A DNA stretch of 64,000 nucleotides from assembly GCA_964494345.1 (NCBI GenBank), contig CAZBSI010000008.1:1-64000 (forward strand). Reading direction: 5' to 3'. Under the pieces are notes generated by a model, which was not told the DNA's origin, did not search any database, and saw nothing but the letters and a program-made list of their open reading frames with translations. Both the position numbers and the translations under genes were made by a program. Every line of letters starts with the position of its first letter. Position 1 is the stretch's first letter. This stretch comes from DTKD01 sp964494345. GTDB lineage: Bacteria; Armatimonadota; UBA5829. Shown piece by piece: positions 31,601 to 39,886 of the stretch.

Positions 31601-31791
31601 TGGAGCACGTCAGTGAGATTGTCCCCTCTGTCTTGCTCAAGGCTTAATCCGAGGACTCTAGACGCGCGGCTGGACGAAGACTTGAATGTGTGTTCCGATA
31701 GAGGTAATATATTTATCTGTATTGCGTCGCAAACTCAAGTTATGCCGTGCCGTGACCAAATCTATTCACACCCATAAGGAGATTTCCCGAA

Positions 31792-32538
31792 ATGGACATT
31801 CCACGGATCTTCAACATCACCGAAAGTGCTCACCGCATCCATAACCCGTTCACACCCGAAAAGCTCGCCACTCTCGGCGCGGCTCTGCGTCTGGAAAGGG
31901 GAACCCGAGTGCTCGACCTCGGCAGCGGTTCGGGTGAGATGCTTTGCACCTGGGGACGTGATTACGGAATCAGCGGCGTCGGCATCGACATGAGCCAGTT
32001 GTTCTCCGAACAAGCGAAACTCCGCGCTGAAGAACTCGGCGTCGCCGACCGAGTCGAATTCATCCACGGCGACGCTGCCGGCTACGTCGCCGACGAAAAA
32101 GTCGGTGTGGCGACCTGTGTCGGCGCCACGTGGATCGGTGGAGGAGTCGCCGGCACTATTGAGCTTCTGGCGCGGAGCCTGCGTAACGGAGGGATCATCC
32201 TCATCGGCGAGCCCTACTGGCGGCAGTTACCGCCGACGGAAGATGTTGCTAAGGGGTGCGGCGCCGGCTCAATCTCCGACTTTCTCATGCTTCCAGAACT
32301 TCTTACGTCTTTCGGTCGCCTTGGCTACGACGTCGTTGAAATGGTTCTGGCTGACCAAGACGGCTGGGATAGATATGAGGCGGCCAAATGGCTCACCATG
32401 CGCCGATGGCTTGAAGCTAACCCCGAGGACGAGCTCGCGAAAGACGTTCGAGCCAAACTATCCTCAGAACCCGAACGCCACGCCACTTACACGCGTGAAT
32501 ACTTAGGCTGGGGTGTGTTCGCGCTGATGTCGCGGTGA
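31792..32538 (+). CDS. Class I SAM-dependent methyltransferase
   Basis: 248 residues, SD aaggaga. SAM-binding motif I VLDLGSGSGEML (~38-49), motif II GVGIDMSQLF, then VEFIHGDAAGYV, and GGIILIGEPYWRQLPP. Methyl acceptor unknown; the fold is of the small-molecule type. Third codon positions look richer in C and G than in the neighbours, and repeats flank it upstream, so it may have arrived by transfer. It stands alone, with the response regulator gene on the other strand. Confidence 0.88.
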   Translation: MDIPRIFNITESAHRIHNPFTPEKLATLGAALRLERGTRVLDLGSGSGEMLCTWGRDYGISGVGIDMSQLFSEQAKLRAEELGVADRVEFIHGDAAGYVADEKVGVATCVGATWIGGGVAGTIELLARSLRNGGIILIGEPYWRQLPPTEDVAKGCGAGSISDFLMLPELLTSFGRLGYDVVEMVLADQDGWDRYEAAKWLTMRRWLEANPEDELAKDVRAKLSSEPERHATYTREYLGWGVFALMSR

Positions 32539-32642
32539 CGAGTTGTGGCATCCGGCGGATTGCCGACGGCTGTGCCGCCACTATCAAGCGGAAGCTGCCT
32601 GATCTATCAATGGAGGGGAAAACGGACGGAGAAGGGGAAACG

Positions 32643-33350
32643 CTACGCGTGTCCATCGGTTCGTAGTTTGTAGCCGACGCCGGGGACTGTTACGATGTAT
32701 TTTTGCCTGGTCGGGTCGTCTTCGATCTTTTTTCTAAGCCTGCCTATGTGAACATCGACAGTGCGGGAATAAACCTGGTCGCCGCGCACATCCCAGACGC
32801 TGTTGAGGAGCTGGTCTCGCGTCAGCACCCTGCCAGCGTTTTCGACGAGCACGCGCAGCAACCTGAACTCCATCGGAGAAAGCGGCACCGTTTTGCCGCT
32901 GCGGCGCAACTCACAGCCTGCTAAATCCACAGTAAGATCCCGCACAGCGAGCAGCTCAGATTCCTCTGCACGACGGCGATATACGGTCTCCCGGCGGATC
33001 GCAGCATCCACGTGAGCGATGAGCACAGAAACAGATAACGGCTTTATCAGAACCATATCCGCACCAACCGCCAGGGTGAGCACTATGTCGGAATCGTGCT
33101 CTATGCCGTTGACTATTATCACCGGGCGCGTGAGAAAAGCCCTCAGTTCGGTGCAAAGGGGTATCGCTTGAGATCGAAGAGAGTCGCAGTCAATGACAAT
33201 AACAACGGGGTTTGTGGAGCGAGCAAGCGCGATAGCTTCCGTACCGATACGTGCGAGAGAAGTACTGAATCCCCGCCCAGTCAAAGTCCGATCGAGATGT
33301 TCCCCGACTTCGTTGTCCGCTGCGACTACAAGCACGTTCCCGTTCGGCAC
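32643..33350 (-). CDS. OmpR-family response regulator with degenerate receiver
   Basis: 235 residues, GTG start with ggagag upstream. Receiver domain (1-115) then winged-helix DNA-binding domain (SPMEFRLLRVLVENAG, LTRDQLLNSVWD, VDVHIGRLRKKIE, VPGVGYKL). The expected acidic pair after beta-1 reads Ala10-Ala11-Asp12, and the beta-4 Ser/Thr is replaced by Asn81. A candidate phosphoacceptor Asp54 (VIDCD) and Lys103 remain. Phosphorylation by the usual Mg2+-dependent route is doubtful. No histidine kinase is adjacent, so it is an orphan. A promoter lies just upstream. Confidence 0.9.
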   Translation of the reverse strand: MPNGNVLVVAADNEVGEHLDRTLTGRGFSTSLARIGTEAIALARSTNPVVIVIDCDSLRSQAIPLCTELRAFLTRPVIIVNGIEHDSDIVLTLAVGADMVLIKPLSVSVLIAHVDAAIRRETVYRRRAEESELLAVRDLTVDLAGCELRRSGKTVPLSPMEFRLLRVLVENAGRVLTRDQLLNSVWDVRGDQVYSRTVDVHIGRLRKKIEDDPTRQKYIVTVPGVGYKLRTDGHA

Positions 33351-33385
33351 ATTCGCTCTCCGCTTGATCCGTGTCAGACAAATTC

Positions 33386-33413
33386 AGTATAACTCAATAA
33401 TTTTGAAAATCAA
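33386..33413 (-). promoter_or_regulatory. Sigma-70 promoter of the orphan response regulator
   Basis: Minus strand TTGATT (33408-33413), 16 bases, TATACT (33386-33391). It predicts a ~30 base leader. The divergent DUF1080 gene has a TATAAT at 33444-33449 but no clear -35. Confidence 0.65.
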
Positions 33414-33475
33414 GCTCACGTGCATCCATGCGTCATAATAGCGTATAATGTGTGAGTTAAAAAGCGGAGGTAGTT

Positions 33476-34180
33476 ATGATGATTAACTCGTTTAAGTCGC
33501 GCTGGCATCTTATACTGGTTGCGGCTGCCCTGGTTGTGGCTTTTGCGGCAGCGAATGTTTATGCGGAGCCGTTGTTTGCCGGTGACGAAGCGGTTCCCGC
33601 CGACGCGATTGTGCTGTTTGATGGCAAAGACCTGTCCAAGTTCGTCACCTGTGGCACAAATGACCCGGCAAAATGGAAGGTGCAGGATGGTTATTGCACA
33701 CCCGAAGGGCCGGATATCTGCACCAGGCAATTGTTCAAAGATTGTCAGCTTCACGTCGAGTTCTGGGTTCCGTCCTTACCGGACCAAAAGGGACAGGCGC
33801 GCGGCAACAGCGGCATTTTCTTTATGGGGTTCGTCTATGAAATACAGATATTGGACTCCTATGGACTGAATCCGATTAACAACGACTGCGGCTCGATTTA
33901 TTCTCACACCCCTCCTATGGTAAACGCCTGCCGCCCGCCGGAGACATGGCAGAGCTATGATATTATTTTCAAGGCTCCCAGGTTTGACTCAGCAGGCAAA
34001 AAGATAGCCAACGCGCGCGTGACCGTGCTGCAAAACGGCGTGCTGGTTCAGGATAATAAAGATATCAAGTCCCCCACCCCGGATCATTCCGCGCCGGAGC
34101 CCAAAGAGGCAGGGCCGATCCGACTGCAGAACCACGGCAATGCAGTACGATTCCGCAACATTTGGGTGCGACCTCTGTAA
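33476..34180 (+). CDS. Secreted DUF1080 protein (3-keto-disaccharide hydrolase-like)
   Basis: 234 residues, SD gcggagg, signal peptide ending AAANVYA. The DUF1080 domain is beta-jelly-roll: IVLFDGKDLSKFV, ARGNSGIFFMG, YEIQILDSYG, ETWQSYDIIFKAPRFD, GPIRLQNHGNAVRFRNIWVRPL. Known members hydrolyse 3-keto-glycosides outside the cytoplasm. A strong hairpin follows, shared with the convergent Gly-rich gene. Confidence 0.92.
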   Translation: MMINSFKSRWHLILVAAALVVAFAAANVYAEPLFAGDEAVPADAIVLFDGKDLSKFVTCGTNDPAKWKVQDGYCTPEGPDICTRQLFKDCQLHVEFWVPSLPDQKGQARGNSGIFFMGFVYEIQILDSYGLNPINNDCGSIYSHTPPMVNACRPPETWQSYDIIFKAPRFDSAGKKIANARVTVLQNGVLVQDNKDIKSPTPDHSAPEPKEAGPIRLQNHGNAVRFRNIWVRPL

Positions 34181-34189
34181 TGTATTCAT

Positions 34190-34228
34190 ATATCCATCCC
34201 TTCGAGATGACTGCGAAGGGATGGATAT
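34190..34228. terminator. Bidirectional terminator hairpin
   Basis: 15 bp perfect stem ATATCCATCCCTTCG / CGAAGGGATGGATAT between convergent genes, followed by TTT on the plus strand. Confidence 0.75.
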
Positions 34229-34243
34229 TTCATGCTGTCTATA

Positions 34244-34837
34244 CTATTGCGGCGGGGGCACCGGCTGATATGCGACGCTTGAGCCTTGATAGACCGGCAC
34301 ATAATATGAGCCATTGCAGTTCTCGTAAGTGGCGCCGCCGACGACTACTGTGCTGCATCCGGGAGGCAGTGCATAGACGACGGTCGGTGCGGGGGTAGTA
34401 TATACGGTCGTGCCGCCGCCCGATGATGAGCCTATTGCTGCTCCTGTTGCGGCCGCCGCACCCAGCGCAAGGCCCGTTCCACTTCCCCAACCATAACCCC
34501 ATCCGCCGTTGTTGGAGTTTACGTTGATATCGCCGGTATTGATGTTGTTGTTGCCTGTCCACGGTCGATTAGGCCTGTTGTCAGGCTGCGCGCCAGTGCC
34601 GCGCCTTGTTTGTGGCGTCGGCGTGCCAGCGGGCAAAGAAGGGCGCGATACGGCCCCTCCGCGGCCATCGCCCGGCCTTGAAAATCCACCGGATGGGCGA
34701 GTAAAGCCCCCTCCCTTGAAGCCGCCGCCCCCGATTCGAGCTAGAGCCGGCGTGGCGAATACCAAAATAAGCCCCATCACAAGGAATACTGCGATTATGC
34801 TCGCAGTAAGGGTATTTGATCTCATCGTGTAGCTCAT
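34244..34837 (-). CDS. Exported Gly-rich protein of unknown function
   Basis: 197 residues, start at 34837 with gaggtg four bases away. Signal peptide or anchor ASIIAVFLVMGLILVFATPALA, then a low-complexity Gly/Arg/Pro region (GGGGFKGGGFTRP, PSLPAGTPTPQTRRG), an Asn-rich linker, a hydrophobic Ala/Gly segment (GLALGAAAATGAAIG) and a C-terminal motif PPGCSTVVVGGATYENCNGSYYVP of the kind seen at the end of small exported proteins paired with DUF2092. It follows the DUF2092 gene by 17 bases, which supports a joint role in the envelope. Confidence 0.75.
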   Translation of the reverse strand: MSYTMRSNTLTASIIAVFLVMGLILVFATPALARIGGGGFKGGGFTRPSGGFSRPGDGRGGAVSRPSLPAGTPTPQTRRGTGAQPDNRPNRPWTGNNNINTGDINVNSNNGGWGYGWGSGTGLALGAAAATGAAIGSSSGGGTTVYTTPAPTVVYALPPGCSTVVVGGATYENCNGSYYVPVYQGSSVAYQPVPPPQ

Positions 34838-34854
34838 AGGTCACCTCGGCTTAC

Positions 34855-35646
34855 TCATTTATTCGGCGTCGGCGTGATGCCAGGCGCCAGGTTAGGAATC
34901 TTCGCAAAGTCTATCTCTTTTGCACCTGCCGGAGGCACGAAGGAAAATGTGCTCTGGTCGATAACCGGGCTGGTATCCCAGTCGCTCATCGTCGCCATAA
35001 ATCTCGGCCAGTTTTTTTGGCTTTTGTCAATGATCATCAGTTGCACGGGCAACGGAACGTTGCCCTGCTCGATCCATACCTGCCAATCGATACCGGGCTG
35101 ACGGAACGCGAGCTGGTTGGTGGTGATACCATCGACCAGGCTGCTGCCGACGAATATCGCCGATTGCACATTTGCAAGCAGCTTCCTGCCTGCGTTCTTT
35201 ACAAGCAGATCGGCTAAGGGGATTGAGATTCCCCGCTTTAATGCCGCCTGCACTACCTCATCTATGTTGCCCGGTGCGGCGTGTGTGGCATAGAAATTCT
35301 GCAGCGGGGAGTAGATAGTTATTGTTTTACCGTTGTAAAACACTTCTGTAGTGCGAGCAGCGCTGGTCATATTGATACGCAACTTGTCCGGCCGCTGCAC
35401 AATCAGATCGAACGAGTTGCTTGAAGCCAGAGCCTCGTCAGAGGGCAGCATGAGATCCCTCATTGTCTGAACGTGCACAGAAAAACTCTGCAAACCGTTA
35501 AGGTGTTCCCCCATCCGCCCCAAGGCCTCAATCGCCTTTGGGTCGACCGCGGGGATTGTTGTCGCCTCAGCAGCATTAATGGTCTGGCCTGCACCAATGC
35601 TGAGGATGACAATTATAATCGAAACAAACCACAAAAGCCTCGCCAT
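34855..35646 (-). CDS. Exported DUF2092 protein
   Basis: 263 residues, signal peptide SIIIVILSIGAGQTINAA. DUF2092 signatures: ALGRMGEHLNGLQSFSV, FDLIVQRPDKLRI, TTEVFYNGKTITIYSP, LPVQLMIIDKS and the WPRFMATMSDWDTSPV end. Its fold resembles the LolA/LppX lipoprotein-carrier type. Followed by the Gly-rich gene on the same strand. Function not established. Confidence 0.87.
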   Translation of the reverse strand: MARLLWFVSIIIVILSIGAGQTINAAEATTIPAVDPKAIEALGRMGEHLNGLQSFSVHVQTMRDLMLPSDEALASSNSFDLIVQRPDKLRINMTSAARTTEVFYNGKTITIYSPLQNFYATHAAPGNIDEVVQAALKRGISIPLADLLVKNAGRKLLANVQSAIFVGSSLVDGITTNQLAFRQPGIDWQVWIEQGNVPLPVQLMIIDKSQKNWPRFMATMSDWDTSPVIDQSTFSFVPPAGAKEIDFAKIPNLAPGITPTPNK

Positions 35647-35764
35647 CTGATACCTCCTGATATACCAATCACGAAGCAGTATCGTACATTATCATCTTTG
35701 TACCCACAGAATTGAAGGAATTGAACGGATAAAAAGGAGATGCGAGAGAGCGGTTGAGGTTGGT

Positions 35765-35797
35765 GCAGGGCGATGGAGGAGGGGTACATCGCCCTGC
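35765..35797 (-). terminator. Hairpin downstream of the lipoprotein gene
   Basis: 11 bp perfect stem GCAGGGCGATG / CATCGCCCTGC, extended by outer CGGTTG...CAACCG arms; 16 bases after the stop codon of the lipoprotein gene on the minus strand. No T-run. Confidence 0.6.
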
Positions 35798-35812
35798 GAT
35801 TCGACCAACCGA

Positions 35813-36364
35813 TTAGTCGGTCGTAGTTATTGTCTGAGATTCCGCAGGCTCGCCATCTGCCGAAGTGGCGCCGTCTGGGCGATAGCTCTTGCCCGGCTTG
35901 CCTGATGGTGACGATTTTTGCGGTTGGACCCCGTAGTAGCCGCCACCTGTATAGAAATAGGCAACTACACGCTCGGAGGGTCGATTTTGAATTGTCAGGG
36001 TTATTCTATACCAGGTGTTCGGAGAAAATTGGCTGGACGGCTCGAACCACCAGCTTCCGCCGGAGGGGTCTGAATCTGCCTCGCTGTATTTGGTGCGAAC
36101 CCTGCCCCACCTGTCCCCCGACTCGCCCTTATCCAATACCATTGTGAACTCGCGAGGCGGAGGGAATCTGGAATCCGGCCAATAGATGTGAATCCAGGCA
36201 TCTACCGGCACATAGTGGTCTCCATCTTCCGGGATTGTAGCAACGCCTAATAATGAGCCATACCAGGGAGACTCACCCGTCTGTGACTTGGAACCACCTC
36301 CGCCGCAGCCAGCGATCAGCCCAATGAAAAGAAGCAATAGTGCTATTATCGAAAACCGTTTCAT
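35813..36364 (-). CDS. Lipoprotein of unknown function
   Basis: 183 residues from MKRFSIIALLLL; GGAGG lies 8 bases before this ATG, and a GTG at 36373 overlaps the SD. Lipobox LIAGC followed by a Gly run. The rest is a single beta-type domain with GDHYVPVDAWIHIYWPDSRF, WWFEPSSQFSPNTWY and VVAYFYTGGG, reminiscent of Ig-like (Big_5) domains that begin by stating 'what the value was and will be', then a Ser/Thr/Pro-rich tail. Family not recognised. Ends 19 bases before the selB stop codon region on the same strand. Confidence 0.8.
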   Translation of the reverse strand: MKRFSIIALLLLFIGLIAGCGGGGSKSQTGESPWYGSLLGVATIPEDGDHYVPVDAWIHIYWPDSRFPPPREFTMVLDKGESGDRWGRVRTKYSEADSDPSGGSWWFEPSSQFSPNTWYRITLTIQNRPSERVVAYFYTGGGYYGVQPQKSSPSGKPGKSYRPDGATSADGEPAESQTITTTD

Positions 36365-36382
36365 TATTGTCACCTCCGCATA

Positions 36383-38278
36383 CTATGCCAGCGTTCTCTT
36401 GTCCCCCGCCCGCTTCGTGACTCTTATCTTATCGAAGTATTCGAGCAAAGGCACTGTGTATTTTCGACTGGATGAAATAAGGTCTCGAAACTCTGCAACA
36501 GTGATCTGTTCGTGCTGAGTCAGATAATCTCTTAAGACGTTCTCTGCGCTCAGCATTACCTGTTTGTGGAAGAGCAAATCCACTTCGACCTTGATAAGTT
36601 CCCCGGTCTGAAGCAAGAGCGCGGTTATGTCCTTTGCGATTGAGCCATATTCGGCCTCCAATTCGCTTATAAGTGGCGGATTGGCGCCTGCGTCGAGGTA
36701 TTTCTTTTCGATAGTTTCGACCAGTCGGCGTTCCTTGTCGCCGAGTGTCGGCACGTGACCGGGCAGGGTTATATCAGCGTCAGCCACTTGCAAATCCCCG
36801 GCGGATTCCATCAATCCGAGCAGGGCGGCGTAGCCTTTGGAGTCGATGGCCCTACCGAGACTGCGGCGCAGCTCTTCTTTAGGCATTCCGAACTTCATTG
36901 GGTTGGTTTCGAGGTAAGTCGTAACAATCGACTTAGCGCGGGATGTTGTGCTCTCGGCGCTCACTTTATGCAAAAATCGATTAGCCGAGCGTATAACCCG
37001 TTGTTCTTCAATCAACTGATCCAGCACAGCTTTGACCTGATCTAACGGCAATTCGATGATTCGCGCGATTTCCTCGGCGACAAGCCCGGTTTCGTGGATG
37101 GCGAGGGTGTCCTCTATTATGTCCACCGGATCGCCTTTGAGCTTGCGTTGTAGACGATCGATTACATCTTTGTCGCCAGTGCGGTGTTTTGTGGCTACCG
37201 GGTCGAGGACGCTGCCTCCCCCGAGGATTATCACAGGTGAATATAATCGGAGCACGAACCTGTCGCCTCTTGCCGCGGCGACCGGAGATTCGAGTCGAAG
37301 CTGAGCAAAACCACGCTGACCGGGTTCTATGGATTGGCCGCCTAACACAATGGCTCTCCCTAACACCTCTGCTGTTCCTGTGTGGAGCCGGATTCTGCTG
37401 CGGGTGGTGAGGGGTTTGGAGACCTCGGAGGGCACGGTTATGGAGACGTCGAGAGTGGTCGACGGCTGCAGATAGCCCGGCGACAACAGCACGTCTCCGC
37501 GCTCAATATCAGACAACTCGATTCCGACCAGGTTTACCGCCACGCGGCTGCCCGCTTGCGCCTCATCCTGCTTTTTGCCGTGAACCTGGATGCCACGAAC
37601 ACGGGTATTGATGCCTTGCGGCAGAATGCGAGCTGGGTCCCCGATTTTGAGAGTTCCTGAAATCAACGTACCAGTGACCACTGTGCCGAAGCCGGTCATA
37701 GTGAAGACACGGTCGATGGGCATTCGAAACGGCCCTTGCAGCGGCCTCTGATCGACTTGTTGGATTAAAGAATCGATCTCTGAGATTAATTCATCTACTC
37801 CGGCGCCAGTCACACCGGAGACGCGGATTATTTTGGAGTTGCGTAGGAACGTATCGGAGAGATATTCCCGGAGGTCGTCTTCTACCATATCCAGCCACTC
37901 TTCGTCGACCATATCGACTTTGGTGAGCGCGACCACACCCTGCCTGCTTTCGAGCAGATTAAGGATTTCTACGTGCTCCCTGGTCTGCGGCATCACGCCC
38001 TCGTCCGCCGCCACCACTAAAAGCGCAATATCCACCCCACCCGCTCCTGCGAGCATATTTTTCAGAAAGCGCTCGTGACCCGGCACATCGACAATACCAA
38101 TCACCCTGCCGCTGGGGAGTTTCATAGAAGCGAAACCCAGGTCAATAGTCAAACCGCGCTCCTGTTCCTCCTTGAGACGGTCGGTGACGATGCCGGTCAT
38201 CGCTTCAATCAGCGTAGTTTTGCCGTGGTCGACGTGTCCTGCGGTTCCAACAATGACGTGTTTGGCGTCCGAAGCCAT
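36383..38278 (-). CDS. selB: Selenocysteine-specific elongation factor SelB
   Basis: 631 residues. GTPase that brings Sec-tRNA to UGA codons marked by a SECIS element. Seen: G1 GHVDHGKT (14-21), effector RGLTIDLGF, G3 DVPGHE (64-69), G4 TKVD (119-122), EF-Tu-like domains 2 and 3 (MPIDRVFTMTGFGTVVTGT), then C-terminal winged-helix repeats that bind SECIS (EEIARIIELPLDQVKAV, LLQTGELIKV, ITVAEFRDLISSSRKYTVPLLEYFDK). Follows rpoN by 80 bases; SD ggagg seven bases before ATG. No selA, selD or selC is visible here, so the rest of the pathway must lie elsewhere. Confidence 0.95.
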   Translation of the reverse strand: MASDAKHVIVGTAGHVDHGKTTLIEAMTGIVTDRLKEEQERGLTIDLGFASMKLPSGRVIGIVDVPGHERFLKNMLAGAGGVDIALLVVAADEGVMPQTREHVEILNLLESRQGVVALTKVDMVDEEWLDMVEDDLREYLSDTFLRNSKIIRVSGVTGAGVDELISEIDSLIQQVDQRPLQGPFRMPIDRVFTMTGFGTVVTGTLISGTLKIGDPARILPQGINTRVRGIQVHGKKQDEAQAGSRVAVNLVGIELSDIERGDVLLSPGYLQPSTTLDVSITVPSEVSKPLTTRSRIRLHTGTAEVLGRAIVLGGQSIEPGQRGFAQLRLESPVAAARGDRFVLRLYSPVIILGGGSVLDPVATKHRTGDKDVIDRLQRKLKGDPVDIIEDTLAIHETGLVAEEIARIIELPLDQVKAVLDQLIEEQRVIRSANRFLHKVSAESTTSRAKSIVTTYLETNPMKFGMPKEELRRSLGRAIDSKGYAALLGLMESAGDLQVADADITLPGHVPTLGDKERRLVETIEKKYLDAGANPPLISELEAEYGSIAKDITALLLQTGELIKVEVDLLFHKQVMLSAENVLRDYLTQHEQITVAEFRDLISSSRKYTVPLLEYFDKIRVTKRAGDKRTLA

Positions 38279-38358
38279 ATAGTATCCTCCAGAAGTCCCA
38301 GATACCAGTTATAACTAACCGGCGCTCAGTCCTTCTGGAAAGACGCTTAGACGTCGTT

Positions 38359-39777
38359 TTAAGCGGCGGGTCTGAGTTGGTAGGGCAGAACTCTAAGCTG
38401 GTCTCGATATTTGGCCACGGTGCGCCTGGCGATTTCGACGCCCTGTTGGGATAGCCTGTTTGCGATCTCGCTGTCGGAGAGCGGCTCGGCGGAGCGTGCT
38501 ATGATATCCTGAATCATCGTGCGGATGGGCATTGCAGAGTCGAAAAATACGTCGAACGAGACAGCTTCTCCGCTGGGCAGTTTGCAGAATTTGCCAGCGA
38601 CGGCGCGACAGATGGTGGATTCGTGGACTTCCAGGGCCTTTGCGATATCCTTTTGGCGCAGAGGTCTGAGCTTTGACGGCCCGGAAATCAGAAACGCCTG
38701 CTGATACTCGGCGATGTATGAAGCGACACGGGCCAGGGTCTTTTTGCGCAGGGCAATTGCGTCGAGTATCACTCTGACGCGGTCGACGTGTTCGCGAATG
38801 TGGCGGCAGTCTTCGCTGTTCAGGTACGTATCACCCTGCTTGATTGAATCGTACAAATCTTCATAAGTCTCGTCGATGCCCAGCAGATTGCCGTAGGAAT
38901 CCAATACATCGACCTTGATTGAGTCCCCTGCCTGGCGCATAATGACGTCCGGGACAATCGCGGCCGATTGGTCCCCTGAGAACTCGGCGAATGGCTGAGT
39001 ATAGGCAGATGCGGGGTATGGCGTCAGGCGATCTTTAATGAAACGGGCAGCTTCTTCGATAACGCCGATTGGCATTTCTGTTGCTTTAGCAATAGATTTT
39101 AATCTGAGTTTGGCGAAATCGTCCCAATGGTCGGTTATGATTCGTTCGACGTTAGAGATAATGGGCAATTCTTCTGAATCAGCCGTAAGGGCGACCTGTC
39201 GAAGCTGGATCAGCAAACACTCGCGCAGGTCTCGCGCGCCTATTCCGGCTGGGTCGAAGCTCTGCAAAACTTGCAGAACTTCCTCTATTTCAGGAACCGC
39301 CACTGCGAACTCTTCGGCGGTCTCGAAGAGGGATTCCCTGAAATAGCCGTCATCGTCGAGGCTGTCGATCAGATATTCACAGATGCGAAGTCTGCGACCG
39401 GACAGGTTTAGCCCTGCCTGTTGTTTGAGATATGCGCTGAGGTCGATAGTGGATGCGACTGTGCGAAACGGGTCGAACGCGGCTTCGTTGCTGGCCGCTG
39501 AGTAGACTTGCTGCAGGTAATCCCGCTCGTCGATTGCCTCTGAAACAGGGAGCGATTTCATAGACGCGCCGCAGACAGGACAGGCTTTGTGGTCGGTAAC
39601 AAAGCCGCAAATCGAACACCGCGAACCTTCTTTAACGGAAAGAGCCGGGTTTTCGACTGCCTCGGTCTCGATGAACTGCTGGAGTTCGATGAGACTCATA
39701 TTCAATATGGCGTTGGCCTGAATCTGAACCGGAATCGCCCGAAGGCTCTGTCTTTGAGATAGCGCAGCGCTTTGCAT
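38359..39777 (-). CDS. rpoN: RNA polymerase sigma-54 factor with N-terminal zinc ribbon
   Basis: 472 residues from MQSAALSQRQ (SD aaggtgg). Region I LSQRQSLRAIPVQIQ...LIELQQFIE binds activators. Between region I and the core-binding domain sits a CxxC-x8-CxxC zinc ribbon (Cys54, 57, 66, 69), absent from typical RpoN. Then the core-binding part (LSAYLKQQAGLN, SFDPAGIGARDLRECL), the helix-turn-helix (LRQKDIAKALEVHESTICRAV) and the RpoN box ARRTVAKYRD near 450-459. Lies between the NtrC-type regulator and selB on one strand. Confidence 0.95.
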   Translation of the reverse strand: MQSAALSQRQSLRAIPVQIQANAILNMSLIELQQFIETEAVENPALSVKEGSRCSICGFVTDHKACPVCGASMKSLPVSEAIDERDYLQQVYSAASNEAAFDPFRTVASTIDLSAYLKQQAGLNLSGRRLRICEYLIDSLDDDGYFRESLFETAEEFAVAVPEIEEVLQVLQSFDPAGIGARDLRECLLIQLRQVALTADSEELPIISNVERIITDHWDDFAKLRLKSIAKATEMPIGVIEEAARFIKDRLTPYPASAYTQPFAEFSGDQSAAIVPDVIMRQAGDSIKVDVLDSYGNLLGIDETYEDLYDSIKQGDTYLNSEDCRHIREHVDRVRVILDAIALRKKTLARVASYIAEYQQAFLISGPSKLRPLRQKDIAKALEVHESTICRAVAGKFCKLPSGEAVSFDVFFDSAMPIRTMIQDIIARSAEPLSDSEIANRLSQQGVEIARRTVAKYRDQLRVLPYQLRPAA

Positions 39778-39886
39778 GAAGCCACCTTTCACTTCAGCAC
39801 AGTATTAGCATGAAGTATCGGCAGAGGCTGGCTTCCACATTAGCGGTTTTTTGTGAGAAAGAAAAAATATTTCAGATGAGTTTGAA

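Noticed and set aside
38279..38358. selC (tRNA-Sec) between rpoN and selB
   Set aside because: The 80 base spacer is too short and has no TPsiC arm or UCA anticodon loop.
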